From the NCBI GenBank assembly GCA_902812445.1, contig CADDZF010000011.1:1-40171 (forward strand): 40,171 bases of DNA. Direction: 5' to 3'. A program made the position numbers and the translations under genes. The notes under the pieces were generated by a model. The model was not told the origin of the DNA. It was given only the letters and a program-made list of their open reading frames with translations, and ran no database searches. The stretch comes from Methylococcaceae bacterium. Lineage in GTDB: Bacteria > Pseudomonadota > Gammaproteobacteria > Methylococcales > Methylococcaceae. Below, piece after piece: positions 9,175-18,852 of this stretch (positions within the stretch are counted from its first letter, which is position 1; each line of letters starts with the position of its first letter).

Positions 9175-10548
9175 CTATGCCGCGCGCGCTTCGACTTGAA
9201 ACATTCTTTCCACGATCGGAATGAGTTTTTTATCGAGCAAAAACATGATGACGTGGTCGCCTTCCTCTATGATGGTGTCGTGGTGCACCTGGATGACTTG
9301 CTCGCCACGTACCAGAGCACCCATCACCACGCCCGGTGGCATTTTGATGCGATCGATGCGTTGCCCCACCACCTTAGACGTTGCCCGATCCCCATGCGCG
9401 ATCGCCTCGATTGCCTCCGCCGCGCCGCGCCGCAAGGAATGAACCTGCACCACGTCACCACGCCTGACATGCCGGAGCAAGCTGCCTATCGTTGCCTGTT
9501 GTGGCAGGATGACCATATCCACTAGATTACTCTCCACCAAGTCGGCGTAGGCGCTGCGATTGATCAGACTGATGACGCGACGGGCGCCGAGCCGTTTGGC
9601 CAGCATGGCGGAGAGAATATTGGCTTCATCGTCGTTCGTGATGGCGCAGAATACGTCGGTGTTTTCAATGCTTTCGCTGATCAAAAGATCTTCATCCGAG
9701 GCATCGCCCTGCAGCACCACCGTATTGGTTAGCTCAGTGGCAATCTTCTTCGCCCGCTCGGGGTTTTTTTCGATAACTTTTACCTGAAAGCGGTACTCCA
9801 GCGCCTGTGCGACTCGTTTTCCGATATGCCCGCCGCCGGCGAACAGCAGTCGTTTATAGGGCTTGTCAAGCTTGCGCAACTCGGCGATGACGGCCTGGAT
9901 TTCCGCGCTGGAGGCGATGAAAAACACTTCATCGTCCGTCTCAATGATCATTTTGCCATGTGGAACGATCGACTGTCCCTTGCGAAAAATGGCGGTGATG
10001 CGTGCGTGCACGTTCGGCATGTGCTGGTGCAATTCCTTAATTTCCCGTCCGACCAAAGGACCTCCGGTGAGGGCTCGTACGGAGACCAGACGCACCCTGC
10101 CGTCGGCAAAATCCAGCACCTGAGAGGCGCCAGGATATTCCAGCAGGCGTTCGATGAATTTGGTGACGATTTGCTCGGGGCTGATCACGACATCGATGGG
10201 AATGGCATCGCTGGCAAAGATCTGTGGGTAATTGAGATATTCGATGGCGCGCACGCGGGCGATCTTTTTAGGTATTTTGAACAGCGTGCAGGCGATCTGG
10301 CAGGCTAGCATATTGGTCTCATCGTCGCTGGTCACTGCGATCAGCATGTCCGCATCCTCCGCGCCGGCTTTTTGCAGCACGATCGGATGGGCTGCGTTAC
10401 CCTGCACGGTCGCGATGTCGAAACGGTCCTGCAAATCGTTCAGCAGCGAGATTTCTTTGTCTACCACGACGATGTCATTCGATTCGCTTGCCAGGCTCGC
10501 CAGAACGCTGGTTCCCACTTGGCCGGCGCCGAGGATGATGATTTTCAT
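9175..10548 (-). CDS. trkA: Trk system potassium uptake protein TrkA
   Basis: A 457-residue peripheral membrane protein that gates the Trk potassium transporter. It has two RCK units in tandem. The first begins IIILGAGQVGTSVLASL, a Rossmann GxGxxG nucleotide-binding motif, followed by VTSDDETNMLACQIA and a TrkA_C domain. The second begins LLFAGGGHIGKRVAQALE, with the matching ITNDDEANILSAMLAKRLG and a second TrkA_C domain. The length matches E. coli TrkA (458). The ATG at 10548 is preceded by an AGGAAA ribosome binding site. It follows the ntrY-ntrX pair, a neighbourhood common in Betaproteobacteria. The transporter gene trkH is not in the window. Confidence 0.97.
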   Translation of the reverse strand: MKIIILGAGQVGTSVLASLASESNDIVVVDKEISLLNDLQDRFDIATVQGNAAHPIVLQKAGAEDADMLIAVTSDDETNMLACQIACTLFKIPKKIARVRAIEYLNYPQIFASDAIPIDVVISPEQIVTKFIERLLEYPGASQVLDFADGRVRLVSVRALTGGPLVGREIKELHQHMPNVHARITAIFRKGQSIVPHGKMIIETDDEVFFIASSAEIQAVIAELRKLDKPYKRLLFAGGGHIGKRVAQALEYRFQVKVIEKNPERAKKIATELTNTVVLQGDASDEDLLISESIENTDVFCAITNDDEANILSAMLAKRLGARRVISLINRSAYADLVESNLVDMVILPQQATIGSLLRHVRRGDVVQVHSLRRGAAEAIEAIAHGDRATSKVVGQRIDRIKMPPGVVMGALVRGEQVIQVHHDTIIEEGDHVIMFLLDKKLIPIVERMFQVEARAA

Positions 10549-10588
10549 GCTGCTATATTTCCTGTCGGTAGCGTGCGTTTCGCGCTCA

Positions 10589-11950
10589 TTAGCGCTTGTC
10601 CTTGAATTTAATACCCAGCAAGTTCAACTTCCGGTATAAGTGAGTGCGTTCAAGACCGATGGCAGACGATAGTTTCGCCACACTACCGGCGTATTTTTCC
10701 AGATGATACTCCAGGTAGGCCTTTTCAAATCGCTCGCGCGCTTCTTTCAGTGGCAGCTCGTAGAAGTCGTTTTGCTGACTTTTTATTTCGCCCAAAGCTT
10801 CCCCAAGCGAGGTCTTAACCTCATCCATCCCGATCTCGTCCCCGGTGCCCAGAATCAGCAGGCGCTGCACCAGGTTTTTGAGTTCCCGCACATTCCCGTG
10901 CCAGGCGTAATTGCGTAGAAAGTTCTGCACGGCGACGGGGAATCTCCTGAAGGAAAGTTTTTCCCGGCTGACGAAATAATCGACATAGAATCTCAGCAAC
11001 TCAGGAACATCCTCGTTATGTTCTCGTAATGGCGGAATCTTCAGGGTCACCACATTGAGCAGATAATAAAGGTCCTTGCGGAACGTTGCGGCCCGAACCT
11101 CATCCTCCAGCGATCTTCGCGTGGAGGCGATGATGCGGACATCGACGCTGACCTGCTCGCTGCCGCCCACACGCAGGAAGGCCCGCGATTCCAGCGCGCT
11201 CAACAAGCGCAGTTGAGATTCGTCATCCATGTCGGTCACTTCGTCCAGAAACAACGTGCCGCCGTGAGCCTGCTCGAATAAGCCGTAATGAATCCGGTTG
11301 CCGTCTTCCCGGCCGAAAAATTCGATGGCGGCATAATCGGGCGCGATGGCGCCGAGCCCCACGTCGATAAAAGGCCCATCCCGCCGCGAACTGTTGGCGT
11401 GCAGATAGCGCGCGAAGGTTTCCTTGCCGGAGCCGGGTTCACCGACGAAAAGGACGCTGGCGTCGTGCTGAGCCAAGCGCTTGACCTGCTCTTTCAAGCG
11501 TTCGATGGCGGCGCTTTTGCCGATCGGTTCGACAAAGGTGTCGACCCGCCGCCGCAAGCCGATATTTTCACGCCGGAGCCTGGCATTCTCCAACGCCCGT
11601 TCGACCGTCAGCAGCAACTTGGCCAGCGAGATGGGCTTTTCCAGAAAGTCATACGCGCCGAGGCGGGTGGCCTCCACCGCGGTCTCCACGGTCGCATGGC
11701 CTGACATCATGACGACCGGACAATCCAATTGATTGCCTTCCATCCATTCTTTCAGCAGCGTGATGCCGTCCGCATCAGGCATCCAGATATCCAGCAGTAT
11801 CAAATCAGGCCTGCGTTCGGCCCTCGCCTTGCGGGCCGCCGCAGCGTTTTCCGCGGTCGCCACCTGATATTCCTCGTCCTCGAGTATTTCCTGCAGCAGC
11901 TGGCGAATATCCGGCTCGTCGTCCACTACCAGCACATAGGCCTTTGTCAT
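10589..11950 (-). CDS. ntrX: NtrX-like response regulator, AAA+ domain without GAFTGA
   Basis: A 453-residue response regulator partnered with the adjacent NtrY kinase. The receiver has the acidic pocket VDDEPD and phosphoacceptor Asp54 in LILLDIWMPD. The AAA+ domain shows Walker A GEPGSGKE (about 170-177) and Walker B GTLFLDE (about 231-237). A Fis-type helix-turn-helix ends the protein (SAIGLERTHLYRKLNLLG). Where other sigma-54 activators carry GAFTGA, this protein reads FFGREDGNRIHYGLFEQA, so the sigma-54 contact loop is missing. It therefore probably does not activate sigma-54 RNA polymerase and may act at sigma-70 promoters. Its start overlaps the end of ntrY by 4 bases. Confidence 0.93.
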   Translation of the reverse strand: MTKAYVLVVDDEPDIRQLLQEILEDEEYQVATAENAAAARKARAERRPDLILLDIWMPDADGITLLKEWMEGNQLDCPVVMMSGHATVETAVEATRLGAYDFLEKPISLAKLLLTVERALENARLRRENIGLRRRVDTFVEPIGKSAAIERLKEQVKRLAQHDASVLFVGEPGSGKETFARYLHANSSRRDGPFIDVGLGAIAPDYAAIEFFGREDGNRIHYGLFEQAHGGTLFLDEVTDMDDESQLRLLSALESRAFLRVGGSEQVSVDVRIIASTRRSLEDEVRAATFRKDLYYLLNVVTLKIPPLREHNEDVPELLRFYVDYFVSREKLSFRRFPVAVQNFLRNYAWHGNVRELKNLVQRLLILGTGDEIGMDEVKTSLGEALGEIKSQQNDFYELPLKEARERFEKAYLEYHLEKYAGSVAKLSSAIGLERTHLYRKLNLLGIKFKDKR

Positions 11951-14169
11951 CCTTTTTGTCTCCTTTCTACTTTTGCCTGGGCGAGCGGATAATCCACCGT
12001 GGCGGGCAAGCGGATGATAAATCCGGCGCCTGTCTGCTGGCCGGTTTCGACCCAGATGGCGCCACCGTGCTCTTCAACGATTTTCTTGACGATGGCCAAC
12101 CCCAAGCCGGTTCCTTTTGCCTTGGTCGTCACGTAGGGCTCGAAAATGCGGTCGGCCTGGTCGGATGCAATGCCAGGTCCGTTGTCGCGTATCGCGATCT
12201 CGACAAAGGGGTGATTGCCTTCCAGCACAGGGCGAGCCCTGATGATCATCGTTGCCGTGACGTCGGACTTGATGGCCTCGCGCGCGTTCTTGATGAGATT
12301 GTGCAGCACTTGGCGGATGCGCACCGGATCGGCCAATACGGCGGGTAGCTGGCTATCCAGTGACAGCTCGAATGCGATGCCCGCCGAGGGCGGATACAGC
12401 GCAACCACCTGTTCGATCAGCGAGGTCAGATCGGTATGTTGCAGCTGGACGATCGAGGGCTTGGCGTACTCGGAGAACGCATTGACCATGGTTTTCATGG
12501 CTTCTACCTGCTGGATGATGGTCTGGATCGCGCGGCCTAGCACGGCCGCATCTTCATCGCTCAGGCTTTTAGCCAGCTTGTGCTTGAGTCGCTCGGCCGA
12601 TAGCTGTATCGGCGTCAGCGGATTTTTGATCTCGTGCGCAAGGCGCTGGGCGACTTCGCTCCAGGCCGCTTTCCGCTGTGCCTGAATCAGCGCCGTAACG
12701 TCGTCGAAAACCACCACGATGCCGACCCAATCGCCCTCTACGCTGAATAAAGGCGTTCCCCGGCATAATAATTCCTGCCGGCCGTTCGGGCCGTTGAATG
12801 GCAGTTCTTCCTGCCAGATAGCCTGGCCCTGAGCGACCTTCGCTGACACCATGTTCATCAGATCGGTCAGGCTGGGATTTAGATCGGCCAGCGCGGCGAT
12901 CGGCTTGGCGAGGCACGCGCCAAGTTCGGTATGCAATATGGTGTCCGCGGCGTGATTGGCAGTATGCAGACACATCCGGGCATCGAAACTCATCACGCCG
13001 GAGGACAGATTCGCCAGTACCGTTTCAAGATAAGCGCGCTGCCGCTCGACCTCCTGCCGCGAGCGCTGCGCGTCGTCACGCGCTTGCGCGATTTTTTCGG
13101 TCATGGCATTGAAAGACTCGACCAGGAATCCCAGCTCGTCCCGGCTCTTGACCGGCAGACGCTGCTCATAATAGCCTTCGGCGACTGCGCGCGTACCCTT
13201 CGCCAAGTAGCGAACCGGCGCCACAATCCGGCGGATACTGAGGAACGCCGCCCAGATTGCGGCCAGCAAACTCAGCAGTAAAACCAGCGAGAGGGTCAAG
13301 GCGAAACTTGTCTTCAATGACCCTCGCAGGTAATTCAGCTCCTTGTAGTGAGCATAAGCTGACTCGACCGTACCGGCGAGGCGGCTGATTTTTTCCGGGA
13401 TGGTATAAAGCGCCTGCAAGTAGAGCGCATCCTCAGCCGATATGGAAACCACGGCGCGCACCTGCAAGCCTTCATCGGGCGTGGGTTCGAGCCCCACATA
13501 GGATTTTCCTTGCTTGAGCTGCAACAGGATGCCTTCTCCGGGCAGGTCGGGAACGATAAAGCGAGGATTCACGCCGCTCGATGCGATAATGCGCGCTTGC
13601 CTGCCGAATACCGTGAGTTCGGCATCCTCCGAGCCTTCGCGCTGTTCCCCCAGCATGATGGCGGCCATCGGCTCCGAGAGATTTGCCAGACGGTCGGCCA
13701 GTTGCTCGGTTTGTTTCAACATCCGGCGCATGCGCTCGTCCAGGGCCGCCTGTCCCAGCTCGAGAGCGTCTTCCATGGCGCGGTCGATTTTCACGTCGAA
13801 CCAGCTATCGATGCTCCGCTGCAAAAACTGCATGGAGTAATAGAAGACGATGGACGCCGGCGTTAAGGTCAGCAGGACGAATACGAATACCATGCGCGCC
13901 GTCAGCCGGGAACCCGCCGTGCGTCTCCGCAGCTGCTTAAGCAGCGAGTAAAGGTTGGCAACGATCAAGCCGAGTAACAGCGCCGAGCCGACCGTGTTGA
14001 CCAGTAACAGCCAGGAGTACATCCTGCCCAGCTGGGAAGAATCCTGTGTCGCCGAGCTCATCAGATGAAGCGACAGTAAAATCGCCCCGAACAGCACCAC
14101 GATGGATGGCGTAAGCGGCGGTTTCAGCTTACGAATGTCCATCTGAACCATCCGCTGTTGAGATACCAT
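11947..14169 (-). CDS. ntrY: NtrY-like membrane sensor histidine kinase
   Basis: A 740-residue membrane kinase. Two or three N-terminal membrane segments (SIVVLFGAILLSLHLM, LLLVNTVGSALLLGLIVANL, MVFVFVLLTLTPASIVFYY) are followed by a sensory region and another membrane segment near residue 300. Then come a HAMP domain (IVAPVRYLAKGTRAVAEG), a PAS region, the phosphoacceptor H-box HEIKNPLTPIQLSAERL, and an ATPase with N-box NLIKNAREAI, G1 DNGPGIA and G2 GTGLGLAIVKKI. It is expected to phosphorylate the adjacent NtrX; the signal may be redox or nitrogen related as in other bacteria. The chosen start overlaps the DUF4390 gene by 46 bases, and starts at 14151 or 14142 are possible. Confidence 0.94.
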   Translation of the reverse strand: MVSQQRMVQMDIRKLKPPLTPSIVVLFGAILLSLHLMSSATQDSSQLGRMYSWLLLVNTVGSALLLGLIVANLYSLLKQLRRRTAGSRLTARMVFVFVLLTLTPASIVFYYSMQFLQRSIDSWFDVKIDRAMEDALELGQAALDERMRRMLKQTEQLADRLANLSEPMAAIMLGEQREGSEDAELTVFGRQARIIASSGVNPRFIVPDLPGEGILLQLKQGKSYVGLEPTPDEGLQVRAVVSISAEDALYLQALYTIPEKISRLAGTVESAYAHYKELNYLRGSLKTSFALTLSLVLLLSLLAAIWAAFLSIRRIVAPVRYLAKGTRAVAEGYYEQRLPVKSRDELGFLVESFNAMTEKIAQARDDAQRSRQEVERQRAYLETVLANLSSGVMSFDARMCLHTANHAADTILHTELGACLAKPIAALADLNPSLTDLMNMVSAKVAQGQAIWQEELPFNGPNGRQELLCRGTPLFSVEGDWVGIVVVFDDVTALIQAQRKAAWSEVAQRLAHEIKNPLTPIQLSAERLKHKLAKSLSDEDAAVLGRAIQTIIQQVEAMKTMVNAFSEYAKPSIVQLQHTDLTSLIEQVVALYPPSAGIAFELSLDSQLPAVLADPVRIRQVLHNLIKNAREAIKSDVTATMIIRARPVLEGNHPFVEIAIRDNGPGIASDQADRIFEPYVTTKAKGTGLGLAIVKKIVEEHGGAIWVETGQQTGAGFIIRLPATVDYPLAQAKVERRQKG

Positions 14170-14684
14170 TTCGGCGTAAGATAGGCGGTAGGCCGCAATG
14201 GCAGAGGCAGCGCCTCTATGTTGAGCTGCACCGACATTTTCGCCAGGTATCTCTGCCCGCTGGGCATACGGTCTGCCTTGAGCACGGGTAGGTCACGCAG
14301 CGCGCTCAGCGTTTCCAGCATCGCCTGAAAACTGACGAAGTTCTTTTGCGTTCCGCTTTTCTCGTCCACCAGTTGAAATAACTTTCCTAACGAATGATAT
14401 CGAATCTGGAGGCGCCACTTCGCCCTCGCCAAGGACTCATTCCACCAATAGGTACGCTCGCGTTCCACTTCGAACCTGACCACCAGCGTCAAAGGCACGC
14501 CGTTTTTCAGCGCATCGATGGCAGGTTCGCTAAAGCGGTAATCGATATCGGCATTCAAAACATAGTCGTCCTTCTTATGCAGCAACTCAGCGCGCAGCAC
14601 CTGGAAACCGTACTCGGCGGCGAGCGCATTCGCTGCCAGCAACAGCCCGGCGAGAGCCGTCCAAAGGACTGCATCACGCATCAT
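14124..14684 (-). CDS. DUF4390 family secreted protein
   Basis: A 186-residue protein with an N-terminal signal peptide (about residues 1-22, ending ANALA). The mature part contains LNADIDYRFSEPAIDALKNGVPLTLVVRFEVERERTYWW, which matches the DUF4390 family. That family is regularly encoded between rsmB and ntrY in Betaproteobacteria, as here. The function is unknown, and the location suggests a periplasmic accessory to the NtrY sensor, which is inference. Its start overlaps the rsmB stop by 4 bases and its end overlaps the annotated ntrY start. Confidence 0.87.
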   Translation of the reverse strand: MMRDAVLWTALAGLLLAANALAAEYGFQVLRAELLHKKDDYVLNADIDYRFSEPAIDALKNGVPLTLVVRFEVERERTYWWNESLARAKWRLQIRYHSLGKLFQLVDEKSGTQKNFVSFQAMLETLSALRDLPVLKADRMPSGQRYLAKMSVQLNIEALPLPLRPTAYLTPKWYLNSGWFRWTFVS

Positions 14685-15973
14685 GCCGGCCGTTTACCAA
14701 GCCGGGCATAATAAAAGCCATCCATGCCGGATTGTCCTGTCAATATCTGCCGCCCGTGGCTGACATGCCGGCCGAAACCTTCCACGATCGGGAGTTCATC
14801 GGCATCGGCGTGAGCCTCCAGAAAGCTCGCGATTTGCTCTTCGTTCTCTGACCGCAGCACGGAACAGGTGGCATAGAGCAGCTGCCCGCCCGTCGCCAGC
14901 AGCGTCCATGCCGATTCCAACATCGTCCGCTGCAGCAGGCACAGGCCCATTATGTCCTCCGGGCGCCTCAGCAGCTTGATATCGGGATGCCGCCGGATGA
15001 CGCCGGTCGCAGAACAAGGTGCATCCAGCAGGATGCGGTCGAACGGTTTACCGTCCCACCAGCTTGACGGCATCGTCATATCCGCCAACAATACATGCGT
15101 GCTCAGTCCGGCGCGCAAAAGGTTGCGGTTGAGCTTTTCCAGCCGCGCGGGTGCACTGTCCAGCGCAATCAATTCGCCGAGTCGCGGACAGATCTCCAGT
15201 AGATGCAGCGTTTTGCCGCCTGGCGCGGCGCAAGCATCCAGCACGCGCTGGCCGGGGTGGATATCCAGGAGCTGGCCGGCGAGTTGTGCGGCGACGTCCT
15301 GGACCGATACCCAAGCCGCGTGAAAACCGGGCAGGCGATCTACCGCCACCGCAGATTCCAGTATGATTGCGCTGTCACAGATGGGAGATGCGTGTGCCGG
15401 AATGCCGGCCCTTGCTAGCTGCAGCAGATAATCCTCCCGATCGCAGCGTAGCCGATTCACCCGGAGAGCCAGCGGCGGCGGTAGAGTGTTCTGCCGCAGG
15501 ATGTCTGCATAGTCATCCGGCCAGCTGGCTCGGATCAGCCGGATCAACCAGGCCGGGTGCGCAAACCTAGCAGGCTCATCGCGTTCCGCCAGGGCATCGA
15601 AATGCGAGCGGTCGCGCTGATAGTTCCTCAGGATGGCATTCAAAAGAGCTTTCGCCCAGGGCTTGGACTTCGCTGCCGCCACGGTTTCGCATACCGCGGC
15701 ATGAGGTTTGACGCGGGTATAGCCCAGCTGAAAGAGACCGATCAGCGCCAGCAGGTGAACGTCGAGCTGTTTGACTGGCTTGTGCAGCAGTTGCCCGAGA
15801 ATGAAATCCAGTCGCGGATACCAGCGCAGCACGCCATAGGTCAGCGTCTGCACAAACGCGCGATCCTTTTCGCTCGGTAGCTGCTTGAGTGTGCTCTCCA
15901 GCACTCCTGTAAGCGATTTTCCCCCGCCGACCACCTGCCTCAATACATCTGCCGCCCGCGCGCGCGTATTCAA
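14681..15973 (-). CDS. rsmB: 16S rRNA (cytosine-967-C5)-methyltransferase RsmB
   Basis: A 430-residue rRNA methyltransferase. An N-terminal NusB-like RNA-binding domain (RARAADVLRQVV to about residue 140) is followed by the catalytic domain: SAM motif DACAAPGGKTLHLLE, then LADMTMP, LLDAPCSATGVIRRHPDIK with the first conserved Cys, and LLYATCSVLRSENEEQI with the catalytic Cys of the m5C family. The reading frame extends 98 codons further upstream, but that part overlaps fmt out of frame and has no homology. I place the start at a TTG at 15973, overlapping the fmt TGA (TTGA). This gives 430 residues, against 429 in E. coli. Confidence 0.92.
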   Translation of the reverse strand: MNTRARAADVLRQVVGGGKSLTGVLESTLKQLPSEKDRAFVQTLTYGVLRWYPRLDFILGQLLHKPVKQLDVHLLALIGLFQLGYTRVKPHAAVCETVAAAKSKPWAKALLNAILRNYQRDRSHFDALAERDEPARFAHPAWLIRLIRASWPDDYADILRQNTLPPPLALRVNRLRCDREDYLLQLARAGIPAHASPICDSAIILESAVAVDRLPGFHAAWVSVQDVAAQLAGQLLDIHPGQRVLDACAAPGGKTLHLLEICPRLGELIALDSAPARLEKLNRNLLRAGLSTHVLLADMTMPSSWWDGKPFDRILLDAPCSATGVIRRHPDIKLLRRPEDIMGLCLLQRTMLESAWTLLATGGQLLYATCSVLRSENEEQIASFLEAHADADELPIVEGFGRHVSHGRQILTGQSGMDGFYYARLGKRPA

Positions 15974-16902
15974 GTTCGGCAACCGAAGTGTGCGTCTTCG
16001 ATAGGGTGCGCATTCAAGAATGCCTGCGCGGGCATGGGCTTGCCGCCAGGCAACTGAACTTCCAGCAGCCGGAGCACACCTGCGCCGGTGCTCACGTCCA
16101 TCGTCCGGGTGCTTTCCAATAGATCGCCCGGCGCACCGACAGCGGCTTGCTCCAGCGCCTGCGCTTTCCAGATGCGCAGCGTTTTGCCGTGATAGCACGT
16201 CTCTGCAACCGGCCATGGATTGAACGCACGCACCGCGCGCTCCAGTTCGGCTGCAGACCTGGTCCAATCCAGCACAGCCTCTTGTTTGTCGACTTTGTGC
16301 GCATAGGTCGCTGCCGTTTCGTCTTGCCGTTCGTGCTTGATGGTGCCTGTTGCAATGGCAGGCAGCGTTTCCATCAGTGCTGCCGCGCCCAGATGGGCGA
16401 GCCGATTCTGCAAATCGCCCGCGGTCGCCGAAGCGAAGATCGGGCAGCTTACTTTATATAACATAGGTCCCGCATCCAGCCGCGGCTCGACCTGGATGAT
16501 GGTGACTCCGGTCACGGTATCGCCGGCGAGTATGGCGCGCTGAATCGGGGCAGCTCCTCGCCAGCGCGGCAATAGTGATGCATGTATATTGATGCAGCCC
16601 AATGCAGGCGCCTGCAGCACGGCTTTCGGCAAAATCAATCCATAAGCCGCTATCACCATTAAATCTGCATTGAGCGCGTGCAGGCGTTCGAGTTCTTGCG
16701 GATTTTTTAGCGTTTCGGGCTGGTGTACCGGAGTACCTTGGCTTTGTGCCAGCACCTTGACCGGACTTGGCACAAGCTTACGGCCTCGGCCGGAAGGTCG
16801 GTCGGGCTGGCTATATACCGCACAGACGATATGCTCCGATGCTAACAGCGCCTTCAAGGTCGGAACAGCGAAATCCGGCGTTCCTGCAAATATGATTTTC
16901 AT
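15970..16902 (-). CDS. fmt: Methionyl-tRNA formyltransferase
   Basis: A 310-residue enzyme that formylates Met-tRNAfMet using 10-formyltetrahydrofolate. KIIFAGTPDFAVPTLKALL is the family N-terminus. GCINIHASLLPRWRGAAPIQRAILAGD carries the catalytic Asn and His and the SLLP formyl-folate loop, and the catalytic Asp lies in the next segment (RLDAGPML). The C-terminal OB-like domain follows. The length matches the usual 310-315. The gene lies 129 bases beyond def and overlaps rsmB by 4 bases. The def-fmt-rsmB order is a common translation-processing operon. Confidence 0.97.
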   Translation of the reverse strand: MKIIFAGTPDFAVPTLKALLASEHIVCAVYSQPDRPSGRGRKLVPSPVKVLAQSQGTPVHQPETLKNPQELERLHALNADLMVIAAYGLILPKAVLQAPALGCINIHASLLPRWRGAAPIQRAILAGDTVTGVTIIQVEPRLDAGPMLYKVSCPIFASATAGDLQNRLAHLGAAALMETLPAIATGTIKHERQDETAATYAHKVDKQEAVLDWTRSAAELERAVRAFNPWPVAETCYHGKTLRIWKAQALEQAAVGAPGDLLESTRTMDVSTGAGVLRLLEVQLPGGKPMPAQAFLNAHPIEDAHFGCRT

Positions 16903-17031
16903 CCGAACCGATCCGGTGGCGTAGGTCCAGAAGGCTATGTGGCGAGAGCTGAATAAGCTAAACCCGGCGATGAATGGCAGCCGGATGCCTTTATTCCAGC
17001 TCCATGAAACCGGATATTTAAGAAAATACCC

Positions 17032-17559
17032 TCAGCTCGCCGCTGCCTTGTGCGCGGTGCCCGCTTGTTTTTGCTCCTTGCTGATTCTCTTGCGGATACG
17101 CTGGCGCTTTAAAGGGGACAGATAATCCACGAACAGCTTGCCCTCAAGGTGGTCGATCTCATGTTGAATGCACACGGCTAAAAGCCCCTCAGTCATCAGC
17201 TCGAACTGCCCACCGTCCCGGTTCAGCGCGCGTACGCTAATCCGTTCAGCTCGGCTGACTTTTTCGAATACTCCCGGCACCGACAAGCAACCCTCTTCCA
17301 TCTCTTCCGCGCCGCTCTGTTCCAGAATTTCCGGATTGACCAGGCAGAGCGGCTCGTTCTTTTCTTCGGAAACATCGATGACGACGATTCTCTTCTGCAC
17401 ATTCACCTGAGTCGCAGCCAATCCCACCCCCGGAGCCGCGTACATCGTCTCGAGCATATCATCGATCAATCCTCTGACCGTATCGTCCACTGTTCTCACT
17501 GGCAGAGCCCGCTTGCGCAATCGACTATCAGGAAACTCGAGAATGGTTAACGTGGCCAT
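17032..17559 (-). CDS. def: Peptide deformylase
   Basis: A 175-residue metalloenzyme that removes the formyl group from nascent N-terminal methionine. All three signatures are present: [10 protein letters not shown] (motif 1), EGCLSVPG (motif 2, metal-binding Cys), and QHEIDHLEG (motif 3, the HExxH metal site with catalytic Glu; the usual Phe is Ile). It is the first gene of the minus-strand run def-fmt-rsmB-DUF4390-ntrY-ntrX-trkA and is divergent from the LysM gene. The 171-base gap between them should contain both promoters. Confidence 0.97.
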   Translation of the reverse strand: MATLTILEFPDSRLRKRALPVRTVDDTVRGLIDDMLETMYAAPGVGLAATQVNVQKRIVVIDVSEEKNEPLCLVNPEILEQSGAEEMEEGCLSVPGVFEKVSRAERISVRALNRDGGQFELMTEGLLAVCIQHEIDHLEGKLFVDYLSPLKRQRIRKRISKEQKQAGTAHKAAAS

Positions 17560-17730
17560 TGTTTATCCTCAATCACCCTTGACCTGCAGTGCAAATTCTA
17601 ACGTAATTCATCTAGACTTTGAATGCCATTTAGGGAGACCCGCCGATCGCCGAAAAGTTGCGCGGCTCAACGCGTGCTTCGACGACGCTGCATAGCTCCG
17701 ACCCCAGCCTTTCCATCTTTGACGACCACC

Positions 17731-18786
17731 ATGCGCACGATCAGCAGAGGAAACCACGTCAGGGTCTCTCGATTTCTTTCCGCGCTCCTGTTCCTCGTCT
17801 GCAGCCTTGCTGCCTCGGCCGCAGAAGTCGTTCTCAACTCCGATCGTCCTACCTACCATAGGGTGGTCAAGGGCGATACCTTATGGGCTATCGCCGGCCT
17901 GTTTCTACAGGAGCCCTGGAGATGGCCAGAAGTCTGGCAGCAAAATCCGCTCATCAAGAATCCTCATCTGATCTATCCTGGCGACGTCTTGGGCATGGAT
18001 GACGTCAACGGCAAACCGCGAATCTATATCAAGACGGCCTCGGATCTCAGGTTGAGCCCTCAAATCAGGAGCAGTCCGATCGCCCAAGCCATACCCGCCA
18101 TCCCGAGCGATGCCATCAAGCAATTCCTGACCAGTTCCCGTGTGGTCAGTCGGCAGCAGTTGCAGCAGGCGCCTTATGTCATCGATTTCGCCGGCGAACA
18201 CGTCATCGGCGGCGCCGGGGACCGCACCTATGTTCGCGCCATCGCCAGCACCACGCATCGCAGCTTCACGGTATATCGACCCGGCATAGCATATAAGGAC
18301 GGGGAGACAGGCGAAATACTGGGTTATCAAGCGCTTTATGTCGCCGATTCGCAGCTCGAGCGGCCAGGCGACCCGGCGATCCTGCAGCTCACCCGAGCCG
18401 TGCGTGAAACCCTCATTGGCGATCGCTTGCTGACGGCTGAAGCCGACAGCAGCCAGCTGTATTATTTGCCCCGGGCACCCGCCAAATTGATCAAAGGGCA
18501 TATCATTAGCCTGATCGATGGCGTTTCCCAGATCGGACAATATCAGGTCGTGGTGATCGATAGAGGCAGCTACGATGGTCTTGCAACCGGGCATGTACTG
18601 GCCATCTATCAGTCCGGCCGCATCACGCGCGATATCATAAGTGGAACAACGGGGCAAACTATCAAGCTGCCGAATGAAAAAGCTGGCGTACTCCTGGTAT
18701 TCCGGCCGTTCGAGCGCGTTAGTTACGGTTTGGTCATGGAGGCCAGCCGGGCGTTGCACGCGCTCGATATCGTTCAAACTCCTTGA
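17731..18786 (+). CDS. LysM domain protein, secreted
   Basis: A 351-residue protein when started at the ATG at 17731; the frame is open from 17623, but residues before the signal peptide are not homologous. RVSRFLSALLFLVCSLAASAAE is a signal peptide. One LysM peptidoglycan-binding domain follows (YHRVVKGDTLWAIAGLFL to NPHLIYPGDVLGM). The remaining 260 residues resemble the C-terminal region of LysM proteins encoded divergently from def in Betaproteobacteria; their function is unknown. It is expected to bind peptidoglycan in the periplasm. The TGA stop at 18784-18786 is followed in the same frame by the dprA sequence. Confidence 0.9.
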   Translation: MRTISRGNHVRVSRFLSALLFLVCSLAASAAEVVLNSDRPTYHRVVKGDTLWAIAGLFLQEPWRWPEVWQQNPLIKNPHLIYPGDVLGMDDVNGKPRIYIKTASDLRLSPQIRSSPIAQAIPAIPSDAIKQFLTSSRVVSRQQLQQAPYVIDFAGEHVIGGAGDRTYVRAIASTTHRSFTVYRPGIAYKDGETGEILGYQALYVADSQLERPGDPAILQLTRAVRETLIGDRLLTAEADSSQLYYLPRAPAKLIKGHIISLIDGVSQIGQYQVVVIDRGSYDGLATGHVLAIYQSGRITRDIISGTTGQTIKLPNEKAGVLLVFRPFERVSYGLVMEASRALHALDIVQTP

Positions 18787-18852
18787 CCGGAAGCCATCAT
18801 CATCGATTCCAGCGAACTCCGCTACTGGCTCGCTCTGCTACGCGCTCCGCGC

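Noticed and set aside
17905-18777. 290-codon minus-strand frame
   Set aside because: It is antisense to the LysM protein, which has a signal peptide and a clear domain.
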